Origin: Peptococcaceae bacterium BRH_c4a
GTDB lineage: Bacteria > Bacillota > Desulfotomaculia > Desulfotomaculales > Desulfocucumaceae
Assembly (NCBI GenBank): GCA_000961585.1
Contig: LADN01000058.1
Coordinates: forward strand, 1-49,014
Direction: 5' to 3'
DNA: 49,014 nucleotides
This document shows, piece by piece, positions 14,949-22,590 of this stretch. Within the stretch, counting starts at the first letter, position 1, and every line of letters starts with the position of its first letter. The notes beneath the pieces are model-generated. The model was given only the letters and a program-made list of their open reading frames with translations, had not been told where the DNA came from and did not search any database. The position numbers and the translations under genes were made by a program.

Positions 14949-15800
14949 ATTAAAAATAAATTTTTTGGCCTGGTGATTTTATCCATTCTGACTCTGACTC
15001 TGTACTGGCTGTATACCGGCAGTTCCGGTGAACCTCAGAACATCCCGGACATTAAAAAGGTGGAAGCCCAGAAGGAGTCAATGGATTTAGCCATATACTA
15101 TTTTAAAATAACTGGTTCTGACGCTTATCTGGTAAGGGAAATACACAGCGTTCCCTACAGCGATGACGGACCCGGCTCGGCAATAAAGGAGCTTATCGGG
15201 GGAGAGCCTAAAACCCCGGGGGCAGAAAGAGTTTTGCCTGCCGATACCAGGCTTCTGGGTATCAGCATAAAAGATAGCCTGGCCATGGTTGATTTTTCCT
15301 CAGAGGTCCTAAAGACCGGTGTTGGATCAACCGGAGAAGCCCTTGGCATTCAGAGTATCGTCAATACACTGACCGAATTTCCCCAAATCCGGGAGGTTTC
15401 CTTCCAGGTGGAAGGAAAGTCCGACGGACGGGCCATGGACTGGTGGGGACATGTTGGACTTTACGGACAGCCTTTTAAAAGAAACCTGGAAAAAGTACAC
15501 CAACCGGCCATCTGGGTTACTCATCCCGTGGCGGGGCAGGTATCCGGAGTCCCTCTGCTGATTAAGGGCAGCGCCAGAATTCCCGGAGGCGGAGTTAAGG
15601 CCCGTCTACTGGACGAGAACGGCAAAAAAATAGCCGAGAGCACCGCCGCCTCACCCACAACTCCAGGCAGGGGCGGCTTTGAAATCAGTATAACCTATAC
15701 CCCTCCGGGAAAAGGAAAAGGCACCCTCGAGGTTTTCTGGAACAGTTCCGGGGAAGAATCCCCCCGGGATACCGTAAAAATACCGATACAATGGCCATGA
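14949..15800 (+). CDS. GerMN/Gmad2 domain protein (spore germination type), apparent AUU start
   Basis: From 14949 the protein has 283 residues. It has a classical signal/anchor (residues 1-20, Lys-rich start then FFGLVILSILTLTLYWLY), no lipobox Cys, a GerMN domain around residues 45-165 (AIKELIGGEPKTPGAERVLPADTRLLGISI..., SIVNTLTEFPQIREVSF) and a C-terminal Gmad2 immunoglobulin-like domain (IWVTHPVAGQVSGVPLLIKGSARIPGGGVKARLLDENG). Start choice: AAGGAGGTG lies about six bases before an in-frame ATT whose codons give the positively charged N-terminus of the signal. The first conventional codon, GTG at 14973, is about 30 bases from the ribosome site and would remove those charges. It follows ftsK by about 95 bases. 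Confidence 0.85.
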   Translation: MKNKFFGLVILSILTLTLYWLYTGSSGEPQNIPDIKKVEAQKESMDLAIYYFKITGSDAYLVREIHSVPYSDDGPGSAIKELIGGEPKTPGAERVLPADTRLLGISIKDSLAMVDFSSEVLKTGVGSTGEALGIQSIVNTLTEFPQIREVSFQVEGKSDGRAMDWWGHVGLYGQPFKRNLEKVHQPAIWVTHPVAGQVSGVPLLIKGSARIPGGGVKARLLDENGKKIAESTAASPTTPGRGGFEISITYTPPGKGKGTLEVFWNSSGEESPRDTVKIPIQWP

Positions 15801-15869
15801 TTTATGACATACTAACAGAAAGATTCACAGGGAATTGTCTTAAACACAATATACAAGGAGGTTACAGTT

Positions 15870-16025
15870 TTGTCCAGGCAGAAGCAGTTTGTACAGGAAA
15901 TACCCAGATCCGACAATATTGAGGTGATCACCGAAAGGGTGCGAAAAGATCTGGCTTGGGTACTGGTGGGAATACTGGTTGCAGTAAGTTCCGGACTGGC
16001 AGTAGGTAATTTCTTTAAATTTTAA
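15870..16025 (+). CDS. Small membrane-anchored protein, 51 residues
   Basis: Starts at TTG with CAAGGAGG seven bases upstream. The first ~27 residues are charged (SRQKQFVQEIPRSDNIEVI then TERVRKD), followed by one membrane helix, LAWVLVGILVAVSSGLAVG, and a short NFFKF end. I do not recognise the family. The strong ribosome site, codon use like the neighbours and a terminator just after the stop support a real gene. It is probably cotranscribed with the GerMN gene, 70 bases upstream. Confidence 0.7.
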   Translation: MSRQKQFVQEIPRSDNIEVITERVRKDLAWVLVGILVAVSSGLAVGNFFKF

Positions 16026-16047
16026 AAAATTTCCTGTATTTCCCGAA

Positions 16048-16077
16048 AGCCCCCGGTTTTGGTTCCGGGGGCTTTGT
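16048..16077 (+). terminator. Intrinsic terminator after the small membrane protein
   Basis: AGCCCCCGG (16048-16056) pairs with CCGGGGGCT (16065-16073) over an eight-base loop, followed by TTGTATT. The next gene converges from the right, and its stop lies just beyond. Confidence 0.85.
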
Positions 16078-16080
16078 ATT

Positions 16081-16341
16081 CTATCCCCTGTTCATAAAGA
16101 ACCAGACGGCCAGAGCAACTGCGCTAAGGCCCCACCTTATCGCAAATATTTTATCCGGGCTTACCAGACCCTTCATTTTTATCCACTCGGCAACTGCCAC
16201 AGGCAAAATAAGGACTATAAAAAACGCCCTGGCTATGGGTAAGAAACCTGGATTATTAACGCTCAGAAACCACAGCAGCAATGCCCAGATCAGTATGGCG
16301 GCGGCGATAAGGGACGGGCCCTGCAATTTTCTTCGGGTCAA
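16081..16341 (-). CDS. Small integral membrane protein, 86 residues
   Basis: Three hydrophobic segments are visible: SLIAAAILIWALLLWFLSV, FLPIARAFFIVLILPVAVA and FAIRWGLSAVALAVWFFM. The N-terminus is positively charged (MTRRK). The frame is open to a GTG at 16350, but that codon abuts AAGGAGA with no spacer; the TTG at 16341 has proper spacing, so I chose it. I do not recognise the family. It is a single gene, convergent with the GerMN unit. Confidence 0.65.
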   Translation of the reverse strand: MTRRKLQGPSLIAAAILIWALLLWFLSVNNPGFLPIARAFFIVLILPVAVAEWIKMKGLVSPDKIFAIRWGLSAVALAVWFFMNRG

Positions 16342-16403
16342 AAAAATCACTCTCCTTAACTGAATCTTTCCACCAGGACATGTTAAAATCCTTCCTTTAC
16401 TTT

Positions 16404-16645
16404 AAGGAAAGGGGACACACCTCCCTAGGAGGCTGTTGAAAAAGTCCATCTGCGGCGTTGCGGCGGCGGCTTCAATGCTCAACGTACAAGGAGTACGCCT
16501 CCGCTTGAAGCCTTGCCGCGCCTTGCATCTGGAGCTTTTTGAACAGCCTCCGGTTGTAGTCGAATAAGTACTTTGTTGACCTCTTAATATAGTTTTGCAA
16601 CACTCTCCTAGTGTGACTGCCTCTGGGGTCAGAGGAATGTCCCCG
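16404..16645 (+). repeat. REP-like hairpin interrupted by a nested palindromic insertion
   Basis: The two halves of the 4.47-4.52 kb hairpin are found at about 16404-16428 (ggggacacacctccctag) and 16612-16645 (gactgcctctggggtcagag and the closing tgtcccc). Between them lies about 183 bases, bounded by a possible CCTAG duplication (16424-16428 and 16607-16611). The insert opens with GGAGGCTGTTGAAAAAG and its complement CTTTTTGAACAGCCTCC lies at 16535-16551. Inside are further palindromes around GTAC-AAGGA-GTAC and GGCTTCAA/TTGAAGCC. This is a MITE-like element; about 60 bases beyond its right arm (16552-16606) are unexplained. Confidence 0.75.
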
Positions 16646-16649
16646 ATGC

Positions 16650-16790
16650 ATAGACGGCGGGAGACAGAAGCCAGGAGTCAGGAGCCAGAATAGTGACAGG
16701 CAGCCTTAAAAGCGACCCTCAAGCGACATACGTCTGGGGGAGTGATTTGAAGCCGTTGCGGAATTTACCGGAGGCTGCTTAACGACAAAA
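16650..16790 (+). repeat. Structured intergenic repeat, truncated copy
   Basis: Has the cagaagc-type heptads and GCGAC flank, then only the 5' part of the core (gggggagtgatttgaag... to ggaggctgcttaacgac near 16787). The 3' half of every stem is missing. A GC hairpin, CCCCGCC-ggtc-GGCGGGG (16796-16813), follows directly after a run of As. Confidence 0.75.
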
Positions 16791-16813
16791 AAAGGCCCCG
16801 CCGGTCGGCGGGG

Positions 16814-17039
16814 TATCAAGAGAGATTTAGGAGGCTGGTTTACTGCCTTATGCAGTATTCGTATTGTGTCCCCCGGACGGATTTTTTATCCACAAATAAA
16901 ACGAAAATCCCGCCTCTGTCAGGCGGCAATTATCTATATTATCAATCTTGTTTTCCATATATAGACAAAGGATTTTGTTGTTTTAACAGCAAATTAAACA
17001 AATATTACTTTTTGAATTGTTTATTAAGGTGAATGATAA
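16814..17039 (+). promoter_or_regulatory. AT-rich upstream region of nagA
   Basis: Holds a perfect DnaA box TTATCCACA (16886-16894), a hairpin CCGCCT-ctgtc-AGGCGG (about 16910-16926) and a strongly AT-rich stretch before nagA that is likely to contain its promoter. I could not single out a convincing -35/-10 pair, and a 60-codon frame here has no ribosome site and looks random. Confidence 0.35.
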
Positions 17040-18347
17040 ATGATAGACTATCTGATTTGCGGAGGACAACTGATTACCTCCAGCGGCACGGTTCCAAATG
17101 CCGGCCTTCTGGTTACCAGGGGAAAATTGGCGGTACCCGGGGCATTAAGACCTGAAAATCTCTTTACCGGTCTCTCCTGCTCCATTGGCAGGCCCCGGCC
17201 GGGAGCCCCGCCCGTCTTTTCAACAAAAAAGGGGAATGCGCAAAACTGCTGCTGCAGTGAGCCCTGCGACCAGGATTGCGTAAAAATAAACGCCGAGGGC
17301 CTATTTATTGCCCCGGGATTTATTGATATGCATGTTCATGGAGGAAACGGCTATGAAGCACTGGATGGTTCTTCCAAATCCATAAGGGAAATAGCAGCCT
17401 TCCACGCAAAGGGAGGCACCACCTCTTTTTTGGCCACCGTGGCCCCCGCCCCCAAAAACAAGCTGGAAAAGGCGCTTTCCATAATAAATGCCCTTACCAT
17501 GAGGAATTCTGAAGGCGCGCAGCTGATTGGGGCTCATATGGAGGGGCCTTACATCAACCCCGCAAGATCCGGGGCCATTAACCCCTCTTACCTGAGGGAT
17601 GTAAATATAAAAGAAATGATAGAATTCATATCCCTTTGTGAAGGGTCGTTAAAAATGGTTACCGTGGCGCCGGAGCTGCCTGGCTGCACAAAAATGATCC
17701 AGATGTTGGCCCAGGAAGGTATAATTGTGGCCGCAGGACACTCCGAAGCCACCTATGAAATAGCCATGTCTTCCTTCAGGGCCGGAGTAAAGCATGCCGT
17801 CCACCTGTTCAACGCATCGGCCCCCCTTCACCATAGAGAGCCCGGTCTGGTGGGCGCTGTACTGGCAAACAAAGAGGTAAACGCTGAAATTGTTGCCGAT
17901 GGTCATCACCTGCACCCCTCCATGCTGAAGCTGCTTGGCTCGGTTAAAGGAAACAGGGGACTTACCCTGGCCACCGATGCCATTTCTGCCGCCGGGATGC
18001 CGGACGGTGAGTATACATTTAACAATCGGAAGGTTTCCATGGAGGATAAAAAAATAACCCTGCCCAACGGTACAATGGCAGGAAGCTCACTTACCATGAT
18101 TGAGGCCGTTAAAAACATGGTTAAAATGGCAGAAATACCTCTCCATGAGGCTATTCGCATGGCCAGCCTGAACCCGGCCAGACTTTTGGGCAAAGAAAGC
18201 TCAAAGGGGGCACTGGCCCCCGGAATGGATGCGGATATTGTTTTGCTGGACAAGGACCTGAACGTGAAAACGACCGTGGTGAACGGTGAAGTGGTTTTCA
18301 ACTGCCTGACCCCATTTAAAAGCAAGGAAGGTGAAAAAACGCCCTAA
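17040..18347 (+). CDS. nagA: N-acetylglucosamine-6-phosphate deacetylase
   Basis: Removes the acetyl group of GlcNAc-6-phosphate for amino-sugar and wall recycling. Amidohydrolase signatures are present: FIAPGFIDMHVHGGNGYE with His98 and His100, IGAHMEGPYINPA, AAGHSEATYE, HAVHLFNASAPLHHREPGLVGA, EIVADGHHLHP, TLATDAISAAG and the C-terminal MASLNPARLLG. At 435 residues it is ~50 longer than usual, because residues ~31-80 carry an extra Pro/Cys-rich insertion (Cys at 47, 70, 71, 72, 76, 80) not typical of NagA. No nagB or PTS gene adjoins it. The final residues (EKTP) and stop come from the repeat element that follows. Confidence 0.93.
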   Translation: MIDYLICGGQLITSSGTVPNAGLLVTRGKLAVPGALRPENLFTGLSCSIGRPRPGAPPVFSTKKGNAQNCCCSEPCDQDCVKINAEGLFIAPGFIDMHVHGGNGYEALDGSSKSIREIAAFHAKGGTTSFLATVAPAPKNKLEKALSIINALTMRNSEGAQLIGAHMEGPYINPARSGAINPSYLRDVNIKEMIEFISLCEGSLKMVTVAPELPGCTKMIQMLAQEGIIVAAGHSEATYEIAMSSFRAGVKHAVHLFNASAPLHHREPGLVGAVLANKEVNAEIVADGHHLHPSMLKLLGSVKGNRGLTLATDAISAAGMPDGEYTFNNRKVSMEDKKITLPNGTMAGSSLTMIEAVKNMVKMAEIPLHEAIRMASLNPARLLGKESSKGALAPGMDADIVLLDKDLNVKTTVVNGEVVFNCLTPFKSKEGEKTP

Positions 18348-18760
18348 AGGGCGCTTGGGAATCCAGAATCCAGAAGCCAGGAGCCAGAATAGTGACAGCC
18401 TGCTTTAATAGCGACCCTCAAGCGACCCCACAGCGACATGCAGTGAGGGGGAGGGGTTTTAGTCCAGGCGGATGTTCCGGAGGCTGTTATCTGGCTCTTG
18501 GCGACAGAGCCGTACGGACTGCCGAACCGGCTGCAGGACGCAGCCGGTAGCCGGAATCGACGCATGGACGCGGCGTTGGAGGCGGTCGGCAGTCCGTTAG
18601 GCGACGAGCTTAGAGCCAGTTCAGCCGGAGGATAAGTAGATCGGACTCAAACCCCTCCACCGGCCACAGAGAGACCCAGGAGCGACCCTCAAGCGACCCC
18701 GGAGGAGCCAAGGCAGATAAGGCTTTAGCACTTTAATGCTTTAATGTGGCATATACTTTC
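18335..18760 (+). repeat. Structured intergenic repeat, full divergent copy
   Basis: Left hairpin cgccctaaagggcg, heptads, GCGAC flank, core 18451-18657, second 19-base bracket and the CTTTAATGCTTTAATG tail. Core stems: outer 18451-18465 with 18643-18657; 18491-18498 with 18612-18619; 18514-18525 with 18586-18597. This is the most diverged copy. Compared with copy 1 it shows paired changes in all three stems, while the 63-codon frame of copy 1 is broken by a length change. It lies between convergent nagA and gatD. Confidence 0.85.
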
Positions 18761-18772
18761 CTTAACGATAAA

Positions 18773-18793
18773 ATAGCCGGCCTAACCGGCTGA
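18773..18793 (-). terminator. Terminator of murT-gatD
   Basis: AGCCGG-cctaa-CCGGCT at 18775-18791, followed on the minus strand by ATTTTAT. It ends three bases short of the gatD stop codon. Confidence 0.6.
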
Positions 18794-19540
18794 TTAAGAC
18801 CCGATAAGGCGATTCAGCATAACCTGGTTGGCTGAGTTTTCAATACTGTCGTCCAGAGGTTCCAGAAGAATATCCCTGTACCTTCTCTTAAGCGAGCAGG
18901 ATATGAGATAATCGGTAACAAAGGGGTTTTTGGGTAAAAAGGGTCCGTGCAGGTAGGTGCAAAGCACATTCCTGTACCGGGCTCCTTCCTTTTTATCCTC
19001 TCCGTTGTTTCCCTGGCCGGCCAGTACTGATCCCAGAGGTTCCAGGTTTCCCAGATACGTGCGGCCGGAATGGTTTTCAAAACCGGTAACCTTCTGCCTG
19101 ACACCGCCCAAATCAACCTCCACCGCCACATTGCCTATGAGCCGGGTTTGCCCGCCTTCGGTATAAAGGTCCAGTATATTGAGGCCAGGTATTACCTCCC
19201 CGGTAATGGTCCTGTAATATTTGCCTAAAAGCTGGTAGCCCCCGCAGATTGCCAGGACCACCAGGTTTCCCTCAATGGCCTCCCTTAAATACCCGGACTT
19301 TTCCATCAGATCAGCCGCCATGAGATTTTGCTCGCGGTCGGATCCGCCCCCCAAAAAAACAAAATCCATCTGTTCAAAACTAACTTTCTCGCCTATATTG
19401 ACCTGCTGCACCTCCACATGTATATCTCTCCACTGGCAGCGCCTGGTGAAGGCAATGATATTTCCCCTGTCTCCATACAGGTTCAAAAGATCAGGATACA
19501 TGTGGCAAACGGTCAGTTTGGGTCTGATCCCTCTCAGCAT
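18794..19540 (-). CDS. gatD: Lipid II isoglutaminyl synthase, glutamine amidotransferase subunit
   Basis: Supplies ammonia from glutamine for amidation of D-glutamate in lipid II, as a complex with MurT. The 248-residue CobB/CobQ-type amidotransferase has the nucleophile Cys99 in AICGGYQLLGKYY and the catalytic His in CTYLHGPFLPKNP near the end. HMYPDLLNLYGDRGNI at the start is typical of GatD. Its start overlaps the end of murT by 50 bases, suggesting translational coupling. A start a few codons further in is also possible, since the ribosome site is not clear-cut. Confidence 0.95.
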   Translation of the reverse strand: MLRGIRPKLTVCHMYPDLLNLYGDRGNIIAFTRRCQWRDIHVEVQQVNIGEKVSFEQMDFVFLGGGSDREQNLMAADLMEKSGYLREAIEGNLVVLAICGGYQLLGKYYRTITGEVIPGLNILDLYTEGGQTRLIGNVAVEVDLGGVRQKVTGFENHSGRTYLGNLEPLGSVLAGQGNNGEDKKEGARYRNVLCTYLHGPFLPKNPFVTDYLISCSLKRRYRDILLEPLDDSIENSANQVMLNRLIGS

Positions 19541-20903
19541 ATCCGCTTAATATCCTTTCTACAGGCCATAGGGCGGTGTAAGTGGCCAGCACATATGACT
19601 TGTCCGTCTGGCCGCCCAGCACTCTTTTTACCGCCTCTTTAAAATCTCCCACCACTGTCAGCCTTGATTCTGTTATCCCGGCATATTTCAGCCTCAGCGC
19701 CATCTCCTCCGCCCTTTGCCCCGAGCAGACAAATTGCCGGAAATTTTCCTGACAATCTGACAGCATCTCAAAATCTACATCCCACAGCCAGGATATGTCC
19801 TTTCCGTCGGCGTCATTATCATTTATGGCAATAAGCACATCTGTCTGTCTGCCGGCTATTCTAACCAGCACTCCCAGGGCCTCGTTGAAGCCTGTGGGGT
19901 TTTTAACCAGGTTCAGAAAAACAGGCTTACCATTACAATTAAACCTCTCCATTCTTCCGGTGGCCGGCCTGTACCCCTGCAGCAGATCCGCAATCCTGCG
20001 GGGGTCTACATCGAGGAGGAGGGCTGCGGAATACGCCGCCAGAGCGTTGTACAAATTGTATATGCCATAAACCGGAATGCTCAGAGGCATCATAGAACCC
20101 TGCCTGAACCTAACCTGGCAGGAGGTAACGGCGCCATCAGCCCTGGGGGTTGTTCCTTCAACATCAGGTTCGGGGCGTGAAAAGCTGCATTCAGGACACC
20201 GGTATGATCCCAGCTGGCTGTATTGATAGTAGCGGTAGGCCAGCTCCCGGCCGCAAAAAGGGCAAAACTTTGCCTCTCTGGCGGCCGATCCCCGGTGTGA
20301 AACACCTTCATGCTCACCCACTCCGTAAAAAATTGACTGTAGGCCGGTACCCCTGCCAAACTGCGCCACCAGAGGGTCGTCGGCATTTAAAATAAGTCTG
20401 GCGCCCTCCATTTCTTTCAGGGAGTTAAGAACCAGGGAAACGGTCCGGTCCAGCTCACCATACCTGTCAAGCTGATCTCTGAAAAAATTGGTTATAACCA
20501 CGTATCTGGGCTGCACCTGGGCGGACACCCCCGGAAAGGCGGCCTCGTCAACCTCCAGGCAGGCATAATCGGGGGACCTCCGGCCCATTATGTCCATTTC
20601 CCTGGCAAAGGCGGAGGCTATACCGGTAATGAGGTTGGCCCCCTCCCTGTTTATAAGAACCTTTTGCCCGCTTCCCTCCAAAACCCTGGCGATCATGTTG
20701 TTGGTGGTGGTTTTTCCGTTGGTGCCGGTTACCATGATGACACCAAGCTTGATTCGGGATTTCAGGTCTCTGATTAGGTGAGGGTAAATCTTGAGGGCTA
20801 TACTGCCCGGAAGTGACGAACCCTTGCCTTTTCCTAAAAATCTTATGGTAAAAAATAATATTTTTGCCGTGACAAGGGCCAGCAGCAGCCTGAATTTATT
20901 CAA
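19491..20903 (-). CDS. murT: Lipid II isoglutaminyl synthase, Mur-ligase subunit
   Basis: ATP-dependent subunit that activates the D-glutamate carboxylate of lipid II for amidation. The 470-residue Mur-ligase-like protein has the P-loop MVTGTNGKTTTNN (GTNGKTT at 60-66) and NFFRDQLDRYGELD. A zinc ribbon, CPFCGRELAYRYYQY with its partner CPEC, is inserted in the central domain, a MurT hallmark. DUF1727 forms the C-terminus. An N-terminal hydrophobic stretch (FRLLLALVTAKILFFTIRFLG) suggests membrane association. Forms an operon with gatD. Confidence 0.96.
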   Translation of the reverse strand: MNKFRLLLALVTAKILFFTIRFLGKGKGSSLPGSIALKIYPHLIRDLKSRIKLGVIMVTGTNGKTTTNNMIARVLEGSGQKVLINREGANLITGIASAFAREMDIMGRRSPDYACLEVDEAAFPGVSAQVQPRYVVITNFFRDQLDRYGELDRTVSLVLNSLKEMEGARLILNADDPLVAQFGRGTGLQSIFYGVGEHEGVSHRGSAAREAKFCPFCGRELAYRYYQYSQLGSYRCPECSFSRPEPDVEGTTPRADGAVTSCQVRFRQGSMMPLSIPVYGIYNLYNALAAYSAALLLDVDPRRIADLLQGYRPATGRMERFNCNGKPVFLNLVKNPTGFNEALGVLVRIAGRQTDVLIAINDNDADGKDISWLWDVDFEMLSDCQENFRQFVCSGQRAEEMALRLKYAGITESRLTVVGDFKEAVKRVLGGQTDKSYVLATYTALWPVERILSGYAERDQTQTDRLPHVS

Positions 20904-20966
20904 TATAAACCTCCCCCGAAAGAGATAATTATTAACATTATATCCGCTTTATACCTGAAAATTAAA

Positions 20967-21716
20967 TTACCGCACTCCGGCCACCACGAAGGCGGAGGTT
21001 AAGATTGTTTTACTGTATTCCCCCAGCTGCATTAAACCGCTGTCGGTATGCGTTACAGTAAACATCCAGTGGCCCTTTTCAAAAAACTTAAATACCACAG
21101 CACCGTCATCCCCGGACCGATTATGCCAGGGGTAGCCCTCCCCGGCGTAAAGATGACAGGTGGCGGCCACCGACGCTCCGGAAAGGGGCCTCCCGTTGTA
21201 ATTAACCCTCAGGGTAATGCTGTCCCCTAAACCATAATCCCTGTATTCTTCACAGAATATATCAAGTCCTTCCGAATTCAGGCCGTTTATTTGCCCATGT
21301 ATATGGTGACCGACCGGTACGGGCAGCCGGGCCCGCTGGATGTGCCTTACGGCGCCCTCAGCCCCGGGATGCTGACCAAGGGGGCCTTTTTCCCACCGGC
21401 CTCCAGGCATAAAGGAATAAACACCGGCCTCATTCTCCAGCACCAGTTGGTATAATCCCTCATTCCCCACAAAAAAAGCCAGCTTATGCAGATCATTCCC
21501 GGACTTTACTAAATCGGCCTCCAAAATCTTCCCGGAGGGATCAACAGCGTAGCCCAGCCATCCCCGTATATCCGCGCCACACTCCCGCCTCATCACAGGC
21601 CCCCAGAGAGCCCAGGCCCGGGCTACACTCCCCGGGTGATAGTGCAGTTGTTCAGGTTCCAGCCATATGGAGCAGCCTCTTGTTACATCAGGCAAGTCAT
21701 TTTCCACATTCATCAT
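20967..21716 (-). CDS. DUF4198-like protein of a metal ECF transporter cluster
   Basis: About 249 residues, no signal peptide visible. It contains a His cluster (VGHHIHGQ) and a C-terminal immunoglobulin-like domain with GDSITLRVNYNGRPLSGASVAATCHLY, DDGAVVFKFFEKGHWMFTVTHTD, which matches the pattern of the DUF4198/NikK-type proteins linked to nickel ECF transporters. The first in-frame ATG (21722) overlaps its own ribosome site; the ATG at 21716 (or 21713) has GGAG at a proper distance. It overlaps the end of the ATPase gene, so it belongs to the same transcript. Absence of an export signal is odd for a presumed extracellular ligand handler. Confidence 0.65.
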   Translation of the reverse strand: MMNVENDLPDVTRGCSIWLEPEQLHYHPGSVARAWALWGPVMRRECGADIRGWLGYAVDPSGKILEADLVKSGNDLHKLAFFVGNEGLYQLVLENEAGVYSFMPGGRWEKGPLGQHPGAEGAVRHIQRARLPVPVGHHIHGQINGLNSEGLDIFCEEYRDYGLGDSITLRVNYNGRPLSGASVAATCHLYAGEGYPWHNRSGDDGAVVFKFFEKGHWMFTVTHTDSGLMQLGEYSKTILTSAFVVAGVR

Positions 21717-22560
21717 CACCATCTCCTTTTAAATAGTCGCCGCAACGCTGGGTTATACGGTTGATTATGCCGACCGCATCGGCAATGGTAAGGGGCAGCG
21801 GGCGATGGCGCAGCCCTGGAACCAACTGAAAAACCCTGCTCACCACCGGGAGCCGGAGGCTGGCCTCTTCCACCAGGGCACTGTCCCTCAGAAGGTCGCA
21901 GGTCCCCTGGGCCAGGGTTCTCCCGTCCTTCAGTATGATCACCCGATCTGCCCATTCTACGGCAAAATCCACGTCATGGGTGGCTATAATTATGGTCTGG
22001 CCTTTTTCGTGCATGAGATTCAATATGTCCAACAGCGTCTCCTTACCCTTGGGGTCCAGGAAGGCCATGGGCTCATCCAAAACTATAATTTCCGGAAGCA
22101 TAGCCAGAATTCCGGCAATGGCCACCCTTTTTTTCTGCCCGTAACTTAAATGGTAGGGCGCCCTGCCGCCGAGTCCGGTCATGCCCACCGCCTTTAGGGC
22201 ATCGTTTACCCTGCTTTCGATCTCATCACTGCCTAACCCCATATTTTTTGGGCCAAAGGCCACATCTTCCCAAACCGTGGAGGAAAACACCTGATCATCG
22301 GGATCCTGAAAAACCAATCCCACCCTTGATCGAACCCACTTCTCGGTTTTACTGTTGATTTCACGGTCCAATATGGTAACCCTCCCCTTCCGGGGAAGGT
22401 TTATACCGTTAAAATGCAGTAAAAGGGTAGATTTTCCGGCGCCATTGGGACCGAGAAGGGCCACCCTTTCTCCCTTTTCCACGTAAAGTGAAAGGCCCCT
22501 TAGGGCCTCGGTGCCGTCTCTATAAGTAAAAAAAATATCTTCAACCTCTATTATAGCCAA
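21697..22560 (-). CDS. cbiO: ECF transporter ATPase (CbiO/NikO type)
   Basis: Energy-coupling factor ATPase, probably for nickel or cobalt uptake. 287 residues with Walker A GPNGAGKST at 37-45, Q-loop FQDPDDQVF typical of the CbiO/EcfA group, signature LSYGQKKRVAIAG, Walker B EIIVLDEPMAFLDP and H-loop ATHDVDFA. The start is TTG behind AAGGTGGTG. It follows cbiQ by about 30 bases and overlaps the DUF4198 gene. No second ATPase is nearby, which fits group I (dedicated) ECF systems. Confidence 0.9.
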   Translation of the reverse strand: MAIIEVEDIFFTYRDGTEALRGLSLYVEKGERVALLGPNGAGKSTLLLHFNGINLPRKGRVTILDREINSKTEKWVRSRVGLVFQDPDDQVFSSTVWEDVAFGPKNMGLGSDEIESRVNDALKAVGMTGLGGRAPYHLSYGQKKRVAIAGILAMLPEIIVLDEPMAFLDPKGKETLLDILNLMHEKGQTIIIATHDVDFAVEWADRVIILKDGRTLAQGTCDLLRDSALVEEASLRLPVVSRVFQLVPGLRHRPLPLTIADAVGIINRITQRCGDYLKGDGDDECGK

Positions 22561-22590
22561 TTTTTGTAATCACCACCTTAATAAAGTAAT

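Noticed and set aside
16850-17032. 60-codon frame upstream of nagA
   Set aside because: No ribosome site, AT-rich low-complexity content and a DnaA box within it; likely chance.
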